Shown: positions 7,159-14,712 of the stretch, in pieces | Layout: each line of letters starts with the position of its first letter | Numbering within the stretch: position 1 is the stretch's first letter | Assembly (NCBI GenBank): GCA_964584415.1 | Contig: CAZOZX010000043.1 | Coordinates: forward strand, 1-16,491 | Direction: 5' to 3' | DNA: 16,491 bases | Source: PHAA01 sp964584415 | GTDB taxonomy: Bacteria > Bacillota > Syntrophomonadia > Syntrophomonadales > Syntrophomonadaceae | Position numbers and translations under genes: made by a program | The notes under the pieces: model-generated | Seen by the model: only the letters and a program-made list of their open reading frames with translations | Told to the model about the DNA's origin: nothing | The model's database searches: none

Positions 7159-7428
7159 TTATATAGAATTATTTTTCAGTCGCATGTGGGTATTATCCAA
7201 TTCCACCACAATGACTTCCCGGCCGATTTTTTTGACTGCCTCCCATGGTATAACCAGCTTCTGGCGGTCGGTCCAAAAATTCAGCATGTTGCCGCGGTTG
7301 GGCAGTATGATTGATACGATTTGCCCGGTTTCGTGGTCGAGTAGTAAATCTGATTCGCCCACTGTTCCCATTCTCATGCCATCATAGATGTTAACCATTT
7401 CTTTGCCGACCAGTTCGTTGAGCCGCAA
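7159..7428 (-). CDS. ymxH: YlmC/YmxH family PRC-barrel protein
   Basis: A small single-domain PRC-barrel protein (89 residues). The opening MRLNELVGKEMVNIYDG, then GTVGESDLLLDHETGQIVSIIL, and VIPWEAVKKIGREVIVVE are typical of the YlmC/YmxH family, which is annotated as sporulation-associated in Firmicutes. The biochemical role is not defined. The start is TTG at 7428 after AGGGGGTGG; the gene lies 11 bases after the dut stop, with its ribosome site overlapping the end of dut. In Bacillus subtilis ymxH likewise follows the M16 peptidase gene, which supports the assignment. It is the last gene of the long minus-strand run. Confidence 0.85.
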   Translation of the reverse strand: MRLNELVGKEMVNIYDGMRMGTVGESDLLLDHETGQIVSIILPNRGNMLNFWTDRQKLVIPWEAVKKIGREVIVVELDNTHMRLKNNSI

Positions 7429-7439
7429 CTCTCCACCCC

Positions 7440-7880
7440 CTAAACTCCGGTGTGTCCGAAACCACCCGCGCCACGGCCAGTGCCCTCCAGTTCGTCCACC
7501 TCTGCGATCTCCGGTTTCAGTACCTGGGCAAAAACCATTTGGGCGATCCTTTCTCCCCTGTTCAATATATACTCTTTGTCCCCCAGATTTATAACAATTA
7601 GCTGGATTTCCCCGCGGTAATCGGAATCGATGGTGCCAGGGGTATTCAAAAGGGTTATCCCGTGTTTTAATGCTAATCCACTGCGCGGCCTGATTTGGGC
7701 CTCACAGTTTTCCGGTAGAGCGACAGCAATCCCGGTCGGCACCAAGACTCGCTGCCCGATTCCAATTGCCATAGGTTCCTGGTTGGCGGCGTAAATATCC
7801 ATCCCGGCTGCTCCGCCGGTCATGAAGCGAGGCAGAGGCAAATCATAAGAATGGAGGCGTTTGATTAATACCCTCATCAT
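7440..7880 (-). CDS. dut: Deoxyuridine 5'-triphosphate nucleotidohydrolase (dUTPase)
   Basis: Hydrolyses dUTP to dUMP and pyrophosphate, keeping uracil out of DNA and supplying dUMP for thymidylate. It is a trimeric all-beta enzyme of 146 residues from the chosen start. All five family motifs are seen: GAAGMDIYA, RPRSGLALK, GTIDSDYRGEI, RGERIAQMVF and the C-terminal GRGAGGFGHTG. ATG 7880 overlaps the M16 peptidase stop as ATGA and sits 5 bases after a GGTGGGGG stretch. An in-frame ATG at 7895 would add five residues but would place that stretch inside the coding region. Coupled translation with the peptidase gene is likely. Confidence 0.95.
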   Translation of the reverse strand: MMRVLIKRLHSYDLPLPRFMTGGAAGMDIYAANQEPMAIGIGQRVLVPTGIAVALPENCEAQIRPRSGLALKHGITLLNTPGTIDSDYRGEIQLIVINLGDKEYILNRGERIAQMVFAQVLKPEIAEVDELEGTGRGAGGFGHTGV

Positions 7881-9151
7881 TCGTTCCCCCACCATTTGGA
7901 CAATTCCCTCTCGACCCTGGGTAAAGCAGAATCGCTGCCTATCGCAGCTACCGAGAAGTGCTGCCCGGCAAAAACATTCCTAGCCATTTCCTGAACCATC
8001 TGTGGTGTTACCTGGTAAATCTTCTCTATAATTGCTTCGGGGCTCATTATGGTCCCGTACATCATGATAGCTTTGCCTATGCGGGTCATACGGTTCATAA
8101 CACTCTCTAAACCAAGAGATACACTGGATTTCATCAATTTTTGGGTCCGGCTTACCTCCACTTCGCTTACTCCATTTTGAACAAACTGTTCGATCTGATC
8201 ATGGAGATTAATGCAGAACTGATCTATATTGGCGGGACTGGTGCCGATATAAATACTGAACATACCAGTGTCGGAGTAATTAGCAGGGTATGAATAAACC
8301 GAGTATGCCAGTCCCAATTCTTCGCGCAGCTTTTGAAACAGGCGTGAACTCATGCCCCCACCTAATATACTGTTCATCACATTCTGGGTATAGCGGTTAT
8401 CATCGTGATAATTTATACCGGGAACCCCAAGGCATATTTGCAGCTGCTCGACATCCTTGGGCACCAATTGGATAAAAGGTTTGTTAAAACGTGGTATTTG
8501 GGTCGGTAAAACCGGGGTAATTCCCCCGAAATGATCCAAACATTTTTCCACGTAATCTTTAATCTTAGGAATATCTATATTTCCGGCAATGGAGATAATC
8601 ATATTGGCTGGTACATAATGGGTTTGATAATATTGGAACAGCTCATCCCTATCCATAGCCGCGATCGAAGCCGAAGTACCCAGGATAGAATTGCCTACCG
8701 GGTGCCCCTCCCAGAACTTGCGGGCGAATACATCATGAATCAATTCATCCGGGGTATCTTCATACATATTAATCTCTTCGATAATTACCTGGCGCTCGAC
8801 ATCCAAATCTTTTTCAGCCAGCAGGGAGTTAAATACCATGTCAAAAACAATATCCATGGCCGTAAAAATGTCTTCATCCAGGGTGCGGGCATAGAAACAA
8901 GTATGCTCCTTCGAAGTGTAGGCATTCAATTGTCCGCCCATGCTCTCCATGCTTTCCGCTATATCGCGGGCGGTTCTGGTCGGGGTGCCCTTGAACAGCA
9001 TGTGCTCAATAAAATGGCTGGCGCCTGCCAGACCGGAGGATTCGTATCGTGATCCAACCTTAATATATACACCTACCGCCGCCGATTTTACATAAGGAAT
9101 GGCTTCGACCACCAAATTGGCCCCATTGCCCAGCTTCCAATTTTCTATCAC
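7877..9151 (-). CDS. M16 family zinc peptidase (processing peptidase-like)
   Basis: A soluble zinc metallopeptidase related to mitochondrial processing peptidase and Bacillus MlpA/YmxG. The inverted zinc motif HFIEH (H46, E49, H50) and the distal ligand E126 in VIIEEINMYED are present. So is the C-terminal-half signature GGGMSSRLFQKLREELGLAYSV, so an active enzyme is expected. From GTG 9151 the protein has 424 residues, the family size. GTG was chosen because GGAGG lies 8 bases before it; the in-frame TTG at 9166 overlaps that ribosome site. It lies 17 bases after the carboxypeptidase gene and overlaps dut by 4 bases. Substrate unknown. Confidence 0.93.
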   Translation of the reverse strand: MIENWKLGNGANLVVEAIPYVKSAAVGVYIKVGSRYESSGLAGASHFIEHMLFKGTPTRTARDIAESMESMGGQLNAYTSKEHTCFYARTLDEDIFTAMDIVFDMVFNSLLAEKDLDVERQVIIEEINMYEDTPDELIHDVFARKFWEGHPVGNSILGTSASIAAMDRDELFQYYQTHYVPANMIISIAGNIDIPKIKDYVEKCLDHFGGITPVLPTQIPRFNKPFIQLVPKDVEQLQICLGVPGINYHDDNRYTQNVMNSILGGGMSSRLFQKLREELGLAYSVYSYPANYSDTGMFSIYIGTSPANIDQFCINLHDQIEQFVQNGVSEVEVSRTQKLMKSSVSLGLESVMNRMTRIGKAIMMYGTIMSPEAIIEKIYQVTPQMVQEMARNVFAGQHFSVAAIGSDSALPRVERELSKWWGNE

Positions 9152-9168
9152 TAATATTTCCTCCAAAT

Positions 9169-10344
9169 CTAGTAGGTTTCGGTTTTATTTTCCCTGTACT
9201 TGAGGCTCTCTATCCAATGATCAATTAGTCTCTTCCCTAACCAAGACTGCTTTTTGATCTCACCCTGACTAACCAGTGCGGTGCTTCGGAAATAGCGACC
9301 GTTTATATAGATATCAATTTCCCCCAGGATTTCACCGTTTTTTATCGGTGCATCAAGATTATAGTTTAACCGTACAATTTTTTCAATGACATCACTTTGA
9401 TCGCCCAACCACAGCTCAATATCTTCGGCAGTCATAATCTCAACCCCAGCATCTTGGCTGTTTTTTACCGGCAGAGTCTTAAATGATTGGTTATGATCCA
9501 GAATCTTTTGGAAGGAGGTGCTGCGAAAACCATAATCCATCAACCTCATACAATCACCCTGGCGATCGCCCGACTTTAAGGTTACTGCAATCAATCCCCG
9601 TCCCTGCCGGGTCGCAGATGCAACCAGGCACTTGCCGGCATCATCGGTGGTACCCGTTTTTACCCCATCAGCACCCGGAAATCCCATCAATAATCCGGCA
9701 TTGGTGTTCCGAATGGTCAAGGGTTGTTGATAAGCCGGGTGTTTAAATGTTGTCTGCACCGTCCCCACCATTTGTTTGATATATGGTTTGGAAACAGCAT
9801 AGCGGCTGATCTGAGCCAAATCATAGGCGGTACTATAATGATTCTTGGCTGGCAAACCGGATGCATTCTGGAAACGGGTATTGGCAGCTCCTAACAGAAA
9901 CGCTTTTTTCGACATCAAAAAGGCAAAAAATTGCTCATTTCCTGCTACGTGCTCAGCCAGTACCACCGCGGCATCGTTAGCGGAACGAATCAATGCAACT
10001 TTCAGCAATTCTCCTACCACCAGGTGCTGCCCCGCATTTAACCCAATGGTGTATTCCGGGGTCCGGTCGGCGTTAGGCGTAACCGTGGCTGATTCATCCA
10101 GGTCGGCGTAATCGACTGCCAAAATAGCGGTCATTATCTTGGTGGTGCTGGCTATGGGCCTTTCCACATTGGCATTTTGGCCATAAATATATTGTCCGCT
10201 CTCCGCATCCACTAGGCAGTAGTATTGGGAGTTCACACGGGGGGCCGCCAATGCCGGGGATGGACATGCCCCGTTAGACAGGATTGCGGTTACAATCAAG
10301 CCTAGCAAGGAAATTAGCAGTCTAATTGGTCGGGCTGCTGGCAT
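9169..10344 (-). CDS. D-alanyl-D-alanine carboxypeptidase (serine-type, PBP5/DacF-like)
   Basis: Trims the terminal D-alanine from peptidoglycan stem peptides, setting cross-linking. It is made as a 391-residue secreted precursor with a basic N-terminus, hydrophobic core (about 8-23) and an ALAA cleavage region near residue 33. The active-site motifs are S66-T-T-K69, S121-A-N123 and K229-T-G231. A C-terminal beta-rich domain and a final basic amphipathic stretch resemble the membrane-docking tail of PBP5. The start is uncertain: ATG 10344 gives a clean signal peptide but a weak ribosome site; TTG 10371 would add nine residues. Both overlap the deacetylase gene, so reinitiation is plausible. 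It may serve the vegetative wall or the spore cortex. Confidence 0.92.
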   Translation of the reverse strand: MPAARPIRLLISLLGLIVTAILSNGACPSPALAAPRVNSQYYCLVDAESGQYIYGQNANVERPIASTTKIMTAILAVDYADLDESATVTPNADRTPEYTIGLNAGQHLVVGELLKVALIRSANDAAVVLAEHVAGNEQFFAFLMSKKAFLLGAANTRFQNASGLPAKNHYSTAYDLAQISRYAVSKPYIKQMVGTVQTTFKHPAYQQPLTIRNTNAGLLMGFPGADGVKTGTTDDAGKCLVASATRQGRGLIAVTLKSGDRQGDCMRLMDYGFRSTSFQKILDHNQSFKTLPVKNSQDAGVEIMTAEDIELWLGDQSDVIEKIVRLNYNLDAPIKNGEILGEIDIYINGRYFRSTALVSQGEIKKQSWLGKRLIDHWIESLKYRENKTETY

Positions 10345-11074
10345 TGGCTTTACCGGCGACAACTTGATCAATAGTTACCATCTGATAATTTTGGGCTTGA
10401 AGTTGAGTTAACATGGCGGGTAAGGCTTTTACCGTGGGTTCAGTAGGGTGCATAAGTATGATTGCATCATTGTGTATCTTTTTCATGACCCGGTTGACAA
10501 TGGTATCTGGTTCGGGTTTCTGCCAGTCAATAGTATCAACACTCCACATGATATACTGATAGCCTATATCATTGACTGCCTTTACCAGGCGCGAATTATA
10601 CTCACCGTATGGTGATGCAAAGAAGGTTGATCTCTGCCCGGTGATATTGAAGATAATATCTTCGGCTTTTTTTATCTCAGTTCCAACCTCAGCAGAACCT
10701 AAAGCATTGAAATGAACGTGACGATAACCATGGTTCTGGATACTGTGACCTGCCTGAGCCATCTGTTTTAGCATTTCCGGATTTTTTTCAGCCCATCTAC
10801 CCGTTACAAAAAAAGTAACCTTGGCTTTGCTTTTTTCGAATTCGGTTAGCATGGCCGGAATGTATTCCTCACCCCAGTCTACATTTACGGTAATGGCCAC
10901 TATCTTGGTACCGGTATTGCCCTGGAAGATGGGATCGCTGCCCCCGGCTGTAACGCTTTGACTGGGTTTCTGCATGGCATAGAGCAGCACCAGCGTCAAA
11001 ATGACCAGGCCCGCAACAATGCCTCCGGTTATCAATAGTCTTTTGGATAGAAAGAAAATCTTCACGCCTATCAT
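10322..11074 (-). CDS. Polysaccharide deacetylase family protein (YlxY-like)
   Basis: A NodB-homology protein of 250 residues anchored by one N-terminal membrane segment (about 13-33), with the domain outside. Its place after pnp matches ylxY in Bacillus, a presumed sporulation gene. The zinc histidines are present in NHGYRH (H115, H119), as are SPYG (154-157), W177-S-V-D180 and H209. Motif 1 reads TVNVDWGEE: N64 replaces the aspartate expected from TFDDGP, and the arginine usual in RPPYG is absent, so activity is doubtful or altered. ATG 11074 overlaps the VanW stop as ATGA, after GAGGAG. Family is firm; enzymatic activity is not. Confidence 0.88.
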   Translation of the reverse strand: MIGVKIFFLSKRLLITGGIVAGLVILTLVLLYAMQKPSQSVTAGGSDPIFQGNTGTKIVAITVNVDWGEEYIPAMLTEFEKSKAKVTFFVTGRWAEKNPEMLKQMAQAGHSIQNHGYRHVHFNALGSAEVGTEIKKAEDIIFNITGQRSTFFASPYGEYNSRLVKAVNDIGYQYIMWSVDTIDWQKPEPDTIVNRVMKKIHNDAIILMHPTEPTVKALPAMLTQLQAQNYQMVTIDQVVAGKANASSPTN

Positions 11075-11949
11075 TCCGCTCCTCTCAACTCAACATAAGC
11101 ACGGTTATTGTAAAACGAGGTTTTGACAATTACCGGGCTATGGCGGTTATTCTGAATTTTCAAGTCCAGCCAACCGTAATCTACCGTGGCATCATGTCCC
11201 TCAGGCACATAATGGACCGGTTTGGTATGACCGTGGCGTTCTAAAATCGTCAAATCAGCGGCCAAAGCTGCATTATAGACAGTGCTTGATACCTGGCAGA
11301 CTCCACCGCCATACCCGACATCAAAATCCCCGTTCAATATTATCGGTGCCGGCAGATAACCCCGTTCGGGAGTGCGCGGTCCAGTTGTCTCATTGAAGGA
11401 AAATACCTCACCCGGCCAAAGCAAAGTGTTGTTAATACATTTTAGAGCGGTGGAGATGTTTTGATAGCGAGCTGGGCTGCCATGAAACCAGGTTGAATAA
11501 GTGCCGATAATTTTCGAAGCCTTGACTATATCAGCGCCTTTATGTTGAGGAGACAAGAGAACTTTTACCAGCCGAATGTCTTCCCCCTCCGGAGCCGAGC
11601 GGATTTTGGCCACAGTAGCATCAATATCCACGGTATACCCCATCTCTTCCCCGGTAACAATGCCAGACTCTTTCTCCAGTCTGGGTTCTACAGGGAGTTT
11701 CTGATGTTGCCGGGCAATCTCCCCCACAACCTCCTGGATCTCCCTGGGCAAGAGTCTCTCCACCTCGATACCCTCTAACTTGACTCCCTCTTTGACGCCC
11801 ACTACATCTCTTTCCAGGTGATCAAGCCAGCTGGATATCAACGTCAAACTGATAAAAAAGGTCATAAGAAAAAGGGTTCGGCTGTTTACTAGTAAAACAT
11901 GCAACCCTCTCTTTAAAAAATAATACCCACCGCCTCTTATCTTAATCAT
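11071..11949 (-). CDS. VanW family protein with peptidoglycan-binding-like domain
   Basis: A 292-residue protein with an N-terminal membrane anchor (about 27-42) and a following domain (about 54-125) resembling the peptidoglycan-binding region often fused to VanW. The VanW domain (about 151-276) carries NISTALKCINNTLLWPGE, FSFNETTGPRTPERGY, GGGVCQVSSTVYNA and HATV-type signatures. VanW proteins occur in glycopeptide-resistance clusters and widely in spore formers; their activity is unknown, and no vanA/B/X genes are present. The start is uncertain: ATG 11949 or GTG 11973, neither with a good ribosome site. It sits 84 bases after pnp and overlaps the deacetylase gene by 4 bases. Confidence 0.9.
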   Translation of the reverse strand: MIKIRGGGYYFLKRGLHVLLVNSRTLFLMTFFISLTLISSWLDHLERDVVGVKEGVKLEGIEVERLLPREIQEVVGEIARQHQKLPVEPRLEKESGIVTGEEMGYTVDIDATVAKIRSAPEGEDIRLVKVLLSPQHKGADIVKASKIIGTYSTWFHGSPARYQNISTALKCINNTLLWPGEVFSFNETTGPRTPERGYLPAPIILNGDFDVGYGGGVCQVSSTVYNAALAADLTILERHGHTKPVHYVPEGHDATVDYGWLDLKIQNNRHSPVIVKTSFYNNRAYVELRGAE

Positions 11950-11984
11950 TAAATAATATTCGGCAGTGAGCACTACTATTCAGT

Positions 11985-12027
11985 TTTATTTGCTAATATC
12001 AGCAGTTATACCGATATTAGCAATAAA
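11985..12027 (-). other. AT-rich hairpin just after pnp
   Basis: TTGCTAATATC (11990-12000) and GATATTAGCAA (12013-12023) form an 11-bp perfect stem, extended by 4 more pairs after a one-base bulge, with a 12-base loop. It begins 7 bases after the pnp stop. No T-tract follows on the minus strand, so it is not a standard terminator; an RNA-processing or stability element between pnp and vanW is more likely. A relative follows ribF. Confidence 0.6.
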
Positions 12028-12033
12028 CCCAAT

Positions 12034-14151
12034 TTAGTCTTGGCTGGCGGCTGACTTAGCCTGTTTCAAGACGGCTTTGCGGGATAGATTGACACGCCCC
12101 TGGCGGTCTATCTCGGTAACCTTGACGTCGATCTGATCTCCTATCTTAACGACATCCTCTACTTTGTTTACCCTGGTTTCATCCAGTTGGGAAATATGCA
12201 CCAATCCTTCTTTGCCGCTGGTACCTAAAACTCCCGGTATGATCTCTACAAAGGCTCCGAAATCCATAATTCTCTTCACGGTTCCCTTATAGATTTTACC
12301 TACTTCGACTTCGGCCAGGATGGATTCGATCAGGAAGCGGGCTTTCTTAGCACCTTCATCATCGGTAGCGATTATGAAGAGACTGCCGTCATCTTCGATA
12401 TCGATCTTGCAGCCGCTTTCGGCGACGATCTTATGAATGGTCTTGCCGCCCGGTCCAATAACCTCTCTGATCTTGTCGGGGTCAATCTGCATACGAATCA
12501 TCTGCGGCGCATAAGGCGAGAGTTCAGTATTGGGTTTAGCAATGGCCTGCAGCATGATATTCATAATATGCATTCTTCCCTCTCGGGCTTTTTTGAGCGC
12601 ATCCTGGACTATTTCCCGGCTGACTCCAGTGATCTTGATGTCCATCTGCAGGGCTGTAACACCTTGTTCGGTTCCTGCTAATTTGAAATCCATATCACCC
12701 AAAGCATCTTCAATTCCCTGGATATCACTTAGGATAGCAAATTTGTCTTCGCCCTTAACCAGACCCATGGCTATACCTGATACAGGGGCTTTGATGGGAA
12801 CCCCGGCATGCATTAAAGAAAGAGAGCTGCCGCATACGCTGCCCATTGAGCTGGAACCATTGGATTCTAAGACCTCGGAGACTACCCTGATGGTGTAAGG
12901 GAAATCTTCGCTTGAGGGAATCACTGCCAATAAAGCTCGTTCGGCTAAAGCCCCATGGCCAATATCTCTGCGGCTGGGACCGCGCATGGGTTTGGTTTCG
13001 CCCACACTGTATGGGGGAAAGTTGTAGTGGTGTATATAGCGCTTGGTTTCCTCGATTCCAAGCCCGTCCAGGATCTGATTCTCGCGGATAGGCCCCAAGG
13101 TCGCCACTGATAATACCTGGGTCTGCCCGCGTGTAAACAAGGCGGAGCCGTGCGGGCGAGGTAAAAATCCTACTTCACAGCTTACCTGTCTGATTTCATC
13201 GAGTTTTCTGCCATCCACCCGATCGCCATCTTCCAGGATCATCTTGCGGACGATTTCCTTCATCAGCTTGTCCACCACCGCGGCAATTTGCTTAGCTTCA
13301 TCCGGATAAATCTCAGCAAAATGCCCCAGGATAGCAGCCCGTGCTTTATCCATATCAGCTTCGCGTGATTTTTTATCCGGATTCTTAACCGCAGCTTCCA
13401 GGCTGGGGGCAGAATATTCGCGAACGTTTTTATCCAGTTCTTCGTTAACCGGAGGGGCAATTACCTCAACCTTGGTTTTTCCTAATTCATTCACGATTGG
13501 ATCCAGGAAGGCAACTATTTTTTTGATTTCTTCATGTCCGAAGAATATGGCTTCCAGCATGGTTTCTTCGGGAACTTCATTGGCATGGCCCTCTACCATC
13601 ATGATAGCGTCGCGGGTGCCCGCAACAACCAGGTGTAAATCACTTTCATGATGCTGCTCAACCGTGGGATTAATGATCAACTTGTCGTCAATCAGGCCTA
13701 CAATAACCGCAGCAACCGGACCTCCAAAGGGAATGTCGGATACGCCCAGCGCAACCGATGCTCCAATAATTGAGGTTATATCAGGTGAATTATCTTTCTC
13801 CACTGACATAATGGTGGCCACTATCTGCAGGTCATTCTTATAGGTCTTGGGAAACAGCGGGCGAATCGGGCGATCGATCTGGCGAGCTGAAAGAGTGGCA
13901 TTCTCGGTAGCCCGGCCTTCACGCTTGATAAATCCGCCAGGAATCTTGCCTACGGCATATTGCTTTTCTTCATATTCAACCGTTAGAGGGAAGAAGTCTA
14001 AACCTTCCCTAGGGGTAGCGGCGGTTGCAGTAACCAGGACAACCGTATCACCGTATCTGACCAGCGCCGCACCGTTTGCTTGTTTGGCTACCTGTCCTAC
14101 TTCAATAATAAGCGGACGACCGGCAACCTCGGTTTGATATTTATGAACGAT
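12034..14151 (-). CDS. pnp: Polyribonucleotide nucleotidyltransferase (PNPase), apparent ATC start
   Basis: A phosphorolytic 3'-5' exoribonuclease of the RNA degradation machinery, trimeric and cytoplasmic. The product has 705 residues, the normal length. It has two RNase PH-like halves, a helical linker, a KH domain (about 551-610, GPGGKTI) and an S1 domain (about 617-690, GKEGLVHIS). The conserved N-terminus (IHKYQTEVAGRPLII-like, then GRATENATLSARQIDRPIRPLF) runs upstream of the first in-frame ATG at 13821. No ATG, GTG or TTG exists between it and the in-frame TAA. ATC at 14151 sits 8 bases after a perfect AAAGGAGG (14167-14160). Either ATC is a real rare start or one base is altered from ATG. 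It lies 55 bases after rpsO. Confidence 0.95.
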   Translation of the reverse strand: MVHKYQTEVAGRPLIIEVGQVAKQANGAALVRYGDTVVLVTATAATPREGLDFFPLTVEYEEKQYAVGKIPGGFIKREGRATENATLSARQIDRPIRPLFPKTYKNDLQIVATIMSVEKDNSPDITSIIGASVALGVSDIPFGGPVAAVIVGLIDDKLIINPTVEQHHESDLHLVVAGTRDAIMMVEGHANEVPEETMLEAIFFGHEEIKKIVAFLDPIVNELGKTKVEVIAPPVNEELDKNVREYSAPSLEAAVKNPDKKSREADMDKARAAILGHFAEIYPDEAKQIAAVVDKLMKEIVRKMILEDGDRVDGRKLDEIRQVSCEVGFLPRPHGSALFTRGQTQVLSVATLGPIRENQILDGLGIEETKRYIHHYNFPPYSVGETKPMRGPSRRDIGHGALAERALLAVIPSSEDFPYTIRVVSEVLESNGSSSMGSVCGSSLSLMHAGVPIKAPVSGIAMGLVKGEDKFAILSDIQGIEDALGDMDFKLAGTEQGVTALQMDIKITGVSREIVQDALKKAREGRMHIMNIMLQAIAKPNTELSPYAPQMIRMQIDPDKIREVIGPGGKTIHKIVAESGCKIDIEDDGSLFIIATDDEGAKKARFLIESILAEVEVGKIYKGTVKRIMDFGAFVEIIPGVLGTSGKEGLVHISQLDETRVNKVEDVVKIGDQIDVKVTEIDRQGRVNLSRKAVLKQAKSAASQD

Positions 14152-14159
14152 GGTAGTTT

Positions 14160-14167
14160 CCTCCTTT
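14160..14167 (-). promoter_or_regulatory. Shine-Dalgarno site that fixes the pnp start
   Basis: AAAGGAGG on the minus strand ends 8 bases before ATC 14151. An ATG further upstream (14179) opens a 12-codon ORF that contains this SD, lacks an SD of its own, and ends with TAA at 14143-14141, just inside pnp. That overlap may be chance or may influence initiation at the weak start. Confidence 0.6.
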
Positions 14168-14185
14168 CTTAAGGAACATAAAAGT

Positions 14186-14209
14186 TAAAGAGCGGCATTC
14201 CGCTCTTTA
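14186..14209 (-). terminator. Hairpin between rpsO and pnp (attenuator or processing site)
   Basis: A perfect 10-bp stem, TAAAGAGCGG/CCGCTCTTTA, with a 4-base loop; the rpsO stop codon forms its base. On the minus strand only ACTTTTATG follows, a weak T-tract. It is therefore more likely a partial terminator or a processing/stability stem than a full stop. A hairpin at this junction is known in the rpsO-pnp operon of Escherichia coli, where RNase III cleavage nearby lets PNPase control its own message. Confidence 0.7.
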
Positions 14210-14476
14210 CCTGCGTAGACCCAAACGGGTAACTATGTTACGATAGCGATCGAAATCGTTTTTCTTCAAATAATCAAGCAGGGAACGCCTTTGCCCGACC
14301 ATCTTCAACAGGCCTCTTCTGGAGTGGTGGTCTTTCTTGTTGGCTTTCAGGTGTTCATTAAGATAGTTTATTCTATCTGTCAGAATAGCGATTTGAACTT
14401 CTGGTGAACCAGTGTCGTTTTCGTGTACCTGGTAGGCCTTGATAATCTCCTGTTTCTTCTCTGTTGACAGAGCCAT
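14207..14476 (-). CDS. rpsO: 30S ribosomal protein S15
   Basis: A primary 16S rRNA-binding protein of the small-subunit platform. It has 89 residues, the universal length. ALSTEKKQEIIKAYQ, DTGSPEVQIAILTDRI, LKANKKDHHSRRGLLKMVGQRRSLLDYL and the C-terminal DRYRNIVTRLGLRR are all classic S15. The start ATG follows AAGGAGGTGA. S15 often represses its own translation by binding the leader; the roughly 160-base leader here contains hairpins that could serve this. It has two predicted promoters of its own, although ribF lies upstream on the same strand. Confidence 0.98.
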   Translation of the reverse strand: MALSTEKKQEIIKAYQVHENDTGSPEVQIAILTDRINYLNEHLKANKKDHHSRRGLLKMVGQRRSLLDYLKKNDFDRYRNIVTRLGLRR

Positions 14477-14534
14477 ACTTTCACCTCCTTACTCATAAAC
14501 GCCATTGACCAAGACTGACGCCGGTGAAATCGTC

Positions 14535-14594
14535 AACCCTAGCCGATGGTTGCCTAGGTTTCATTATTTTATTTGATTCAGGTTCAGGAACCTG
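14535..14594 (-). promoter_or_regulatory. Structured rpsO leader, candidate S15 autoregulatory RNA
   Basis: Within the rpsO leader two hairpins are readable. CAGGTT/AACCTG (14579-14594) has a 4-base loop. AACCTAG pairs with CTAGGGTT (14535-14560) over a single-G bulge and an 11-base loop. Autogenous S15 control through leader structure is known in Firmicutes. The match to a known S15-binding fold was not established, so the assignment rests on position and pairing. Confidence 0.35.
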
Positions 14595-14603
14595 CCGCTC
14601 TGC

Positions 14604-14632
14604 TAATTATTATGACCATTTTTCTGTGTCAA
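14604..14632 (-). promoter_or_regulatory. Second predicted promoter of rpsO (P2)
   Basis: On the minus strand a perfect -35 TTGACA (14632-14627) and TAATTA (14609-14604) are spaced by 17 bases. It lies just downstream of P1 and would give a leader of about 120 bases. Confidence 0.5.
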
Positions 14633-14642
14633 CAACAGAGTA

Positions 14643-14671
14643 ATTCTAACATAGTGGCTAATAAAAGTAAA
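14643..14671 (-). promoter_or_regulatory. Predicted extended -10 promoter of rpsO (P1)
   Basis: On the minus strand TTTACT (14671-14666) and TAGAAT (14648-14643) are 17 bases apart. TG sits one base upstream of the -10 (TGTTAGAAT), an extended -10. Transcription would start near 14636, giving rpsO-pnp a promoter independent of truB-ribF. Confidence 0.6.
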
Positions 14672-14699
14672 CTTTGGTACCGTTATATTGGTATTAGCA
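14657..14699 (-). other. Hairpin element just after ribF, related to the one after pnp
   Basis: GCTAATA (14657-14663) and TATTAGC (14692-14698) can pair across a 28-base loop that contains the -35 box of rpsO P1. The 18 bases at 14682-14699 match 15 of 18 with 12005-12022 in the hairpin after pnp. In both cases the element begins within about 15 bases of a stop codon on the minus strand. Confidence 0.4.
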
Positions 14700-14712
14700 G
14701 GTCTTTCAGAAA

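Noticed and set aside
8531..9052. 173-codon plus-strand ORF
   Set aside because: It is antisense to the well-conserved M16 peptidase gene; its His/Ile-rich composition is a frame shadow.
11071..11949. Glycopeptide resistance locus suggested by the VanW domain
   Set aside because: No vanA/B-type ligase, vanH, vanX or two-component system is present; VanW-domain proteins are common in spore formers without resistance.
13821..13823. ATG at 13821 as the pnp start
   Set aside because: The first 110 residues of PNPase, including GRATENATLSARQ and the first RNase PH core, are clearly encoded upstream in the same frame.
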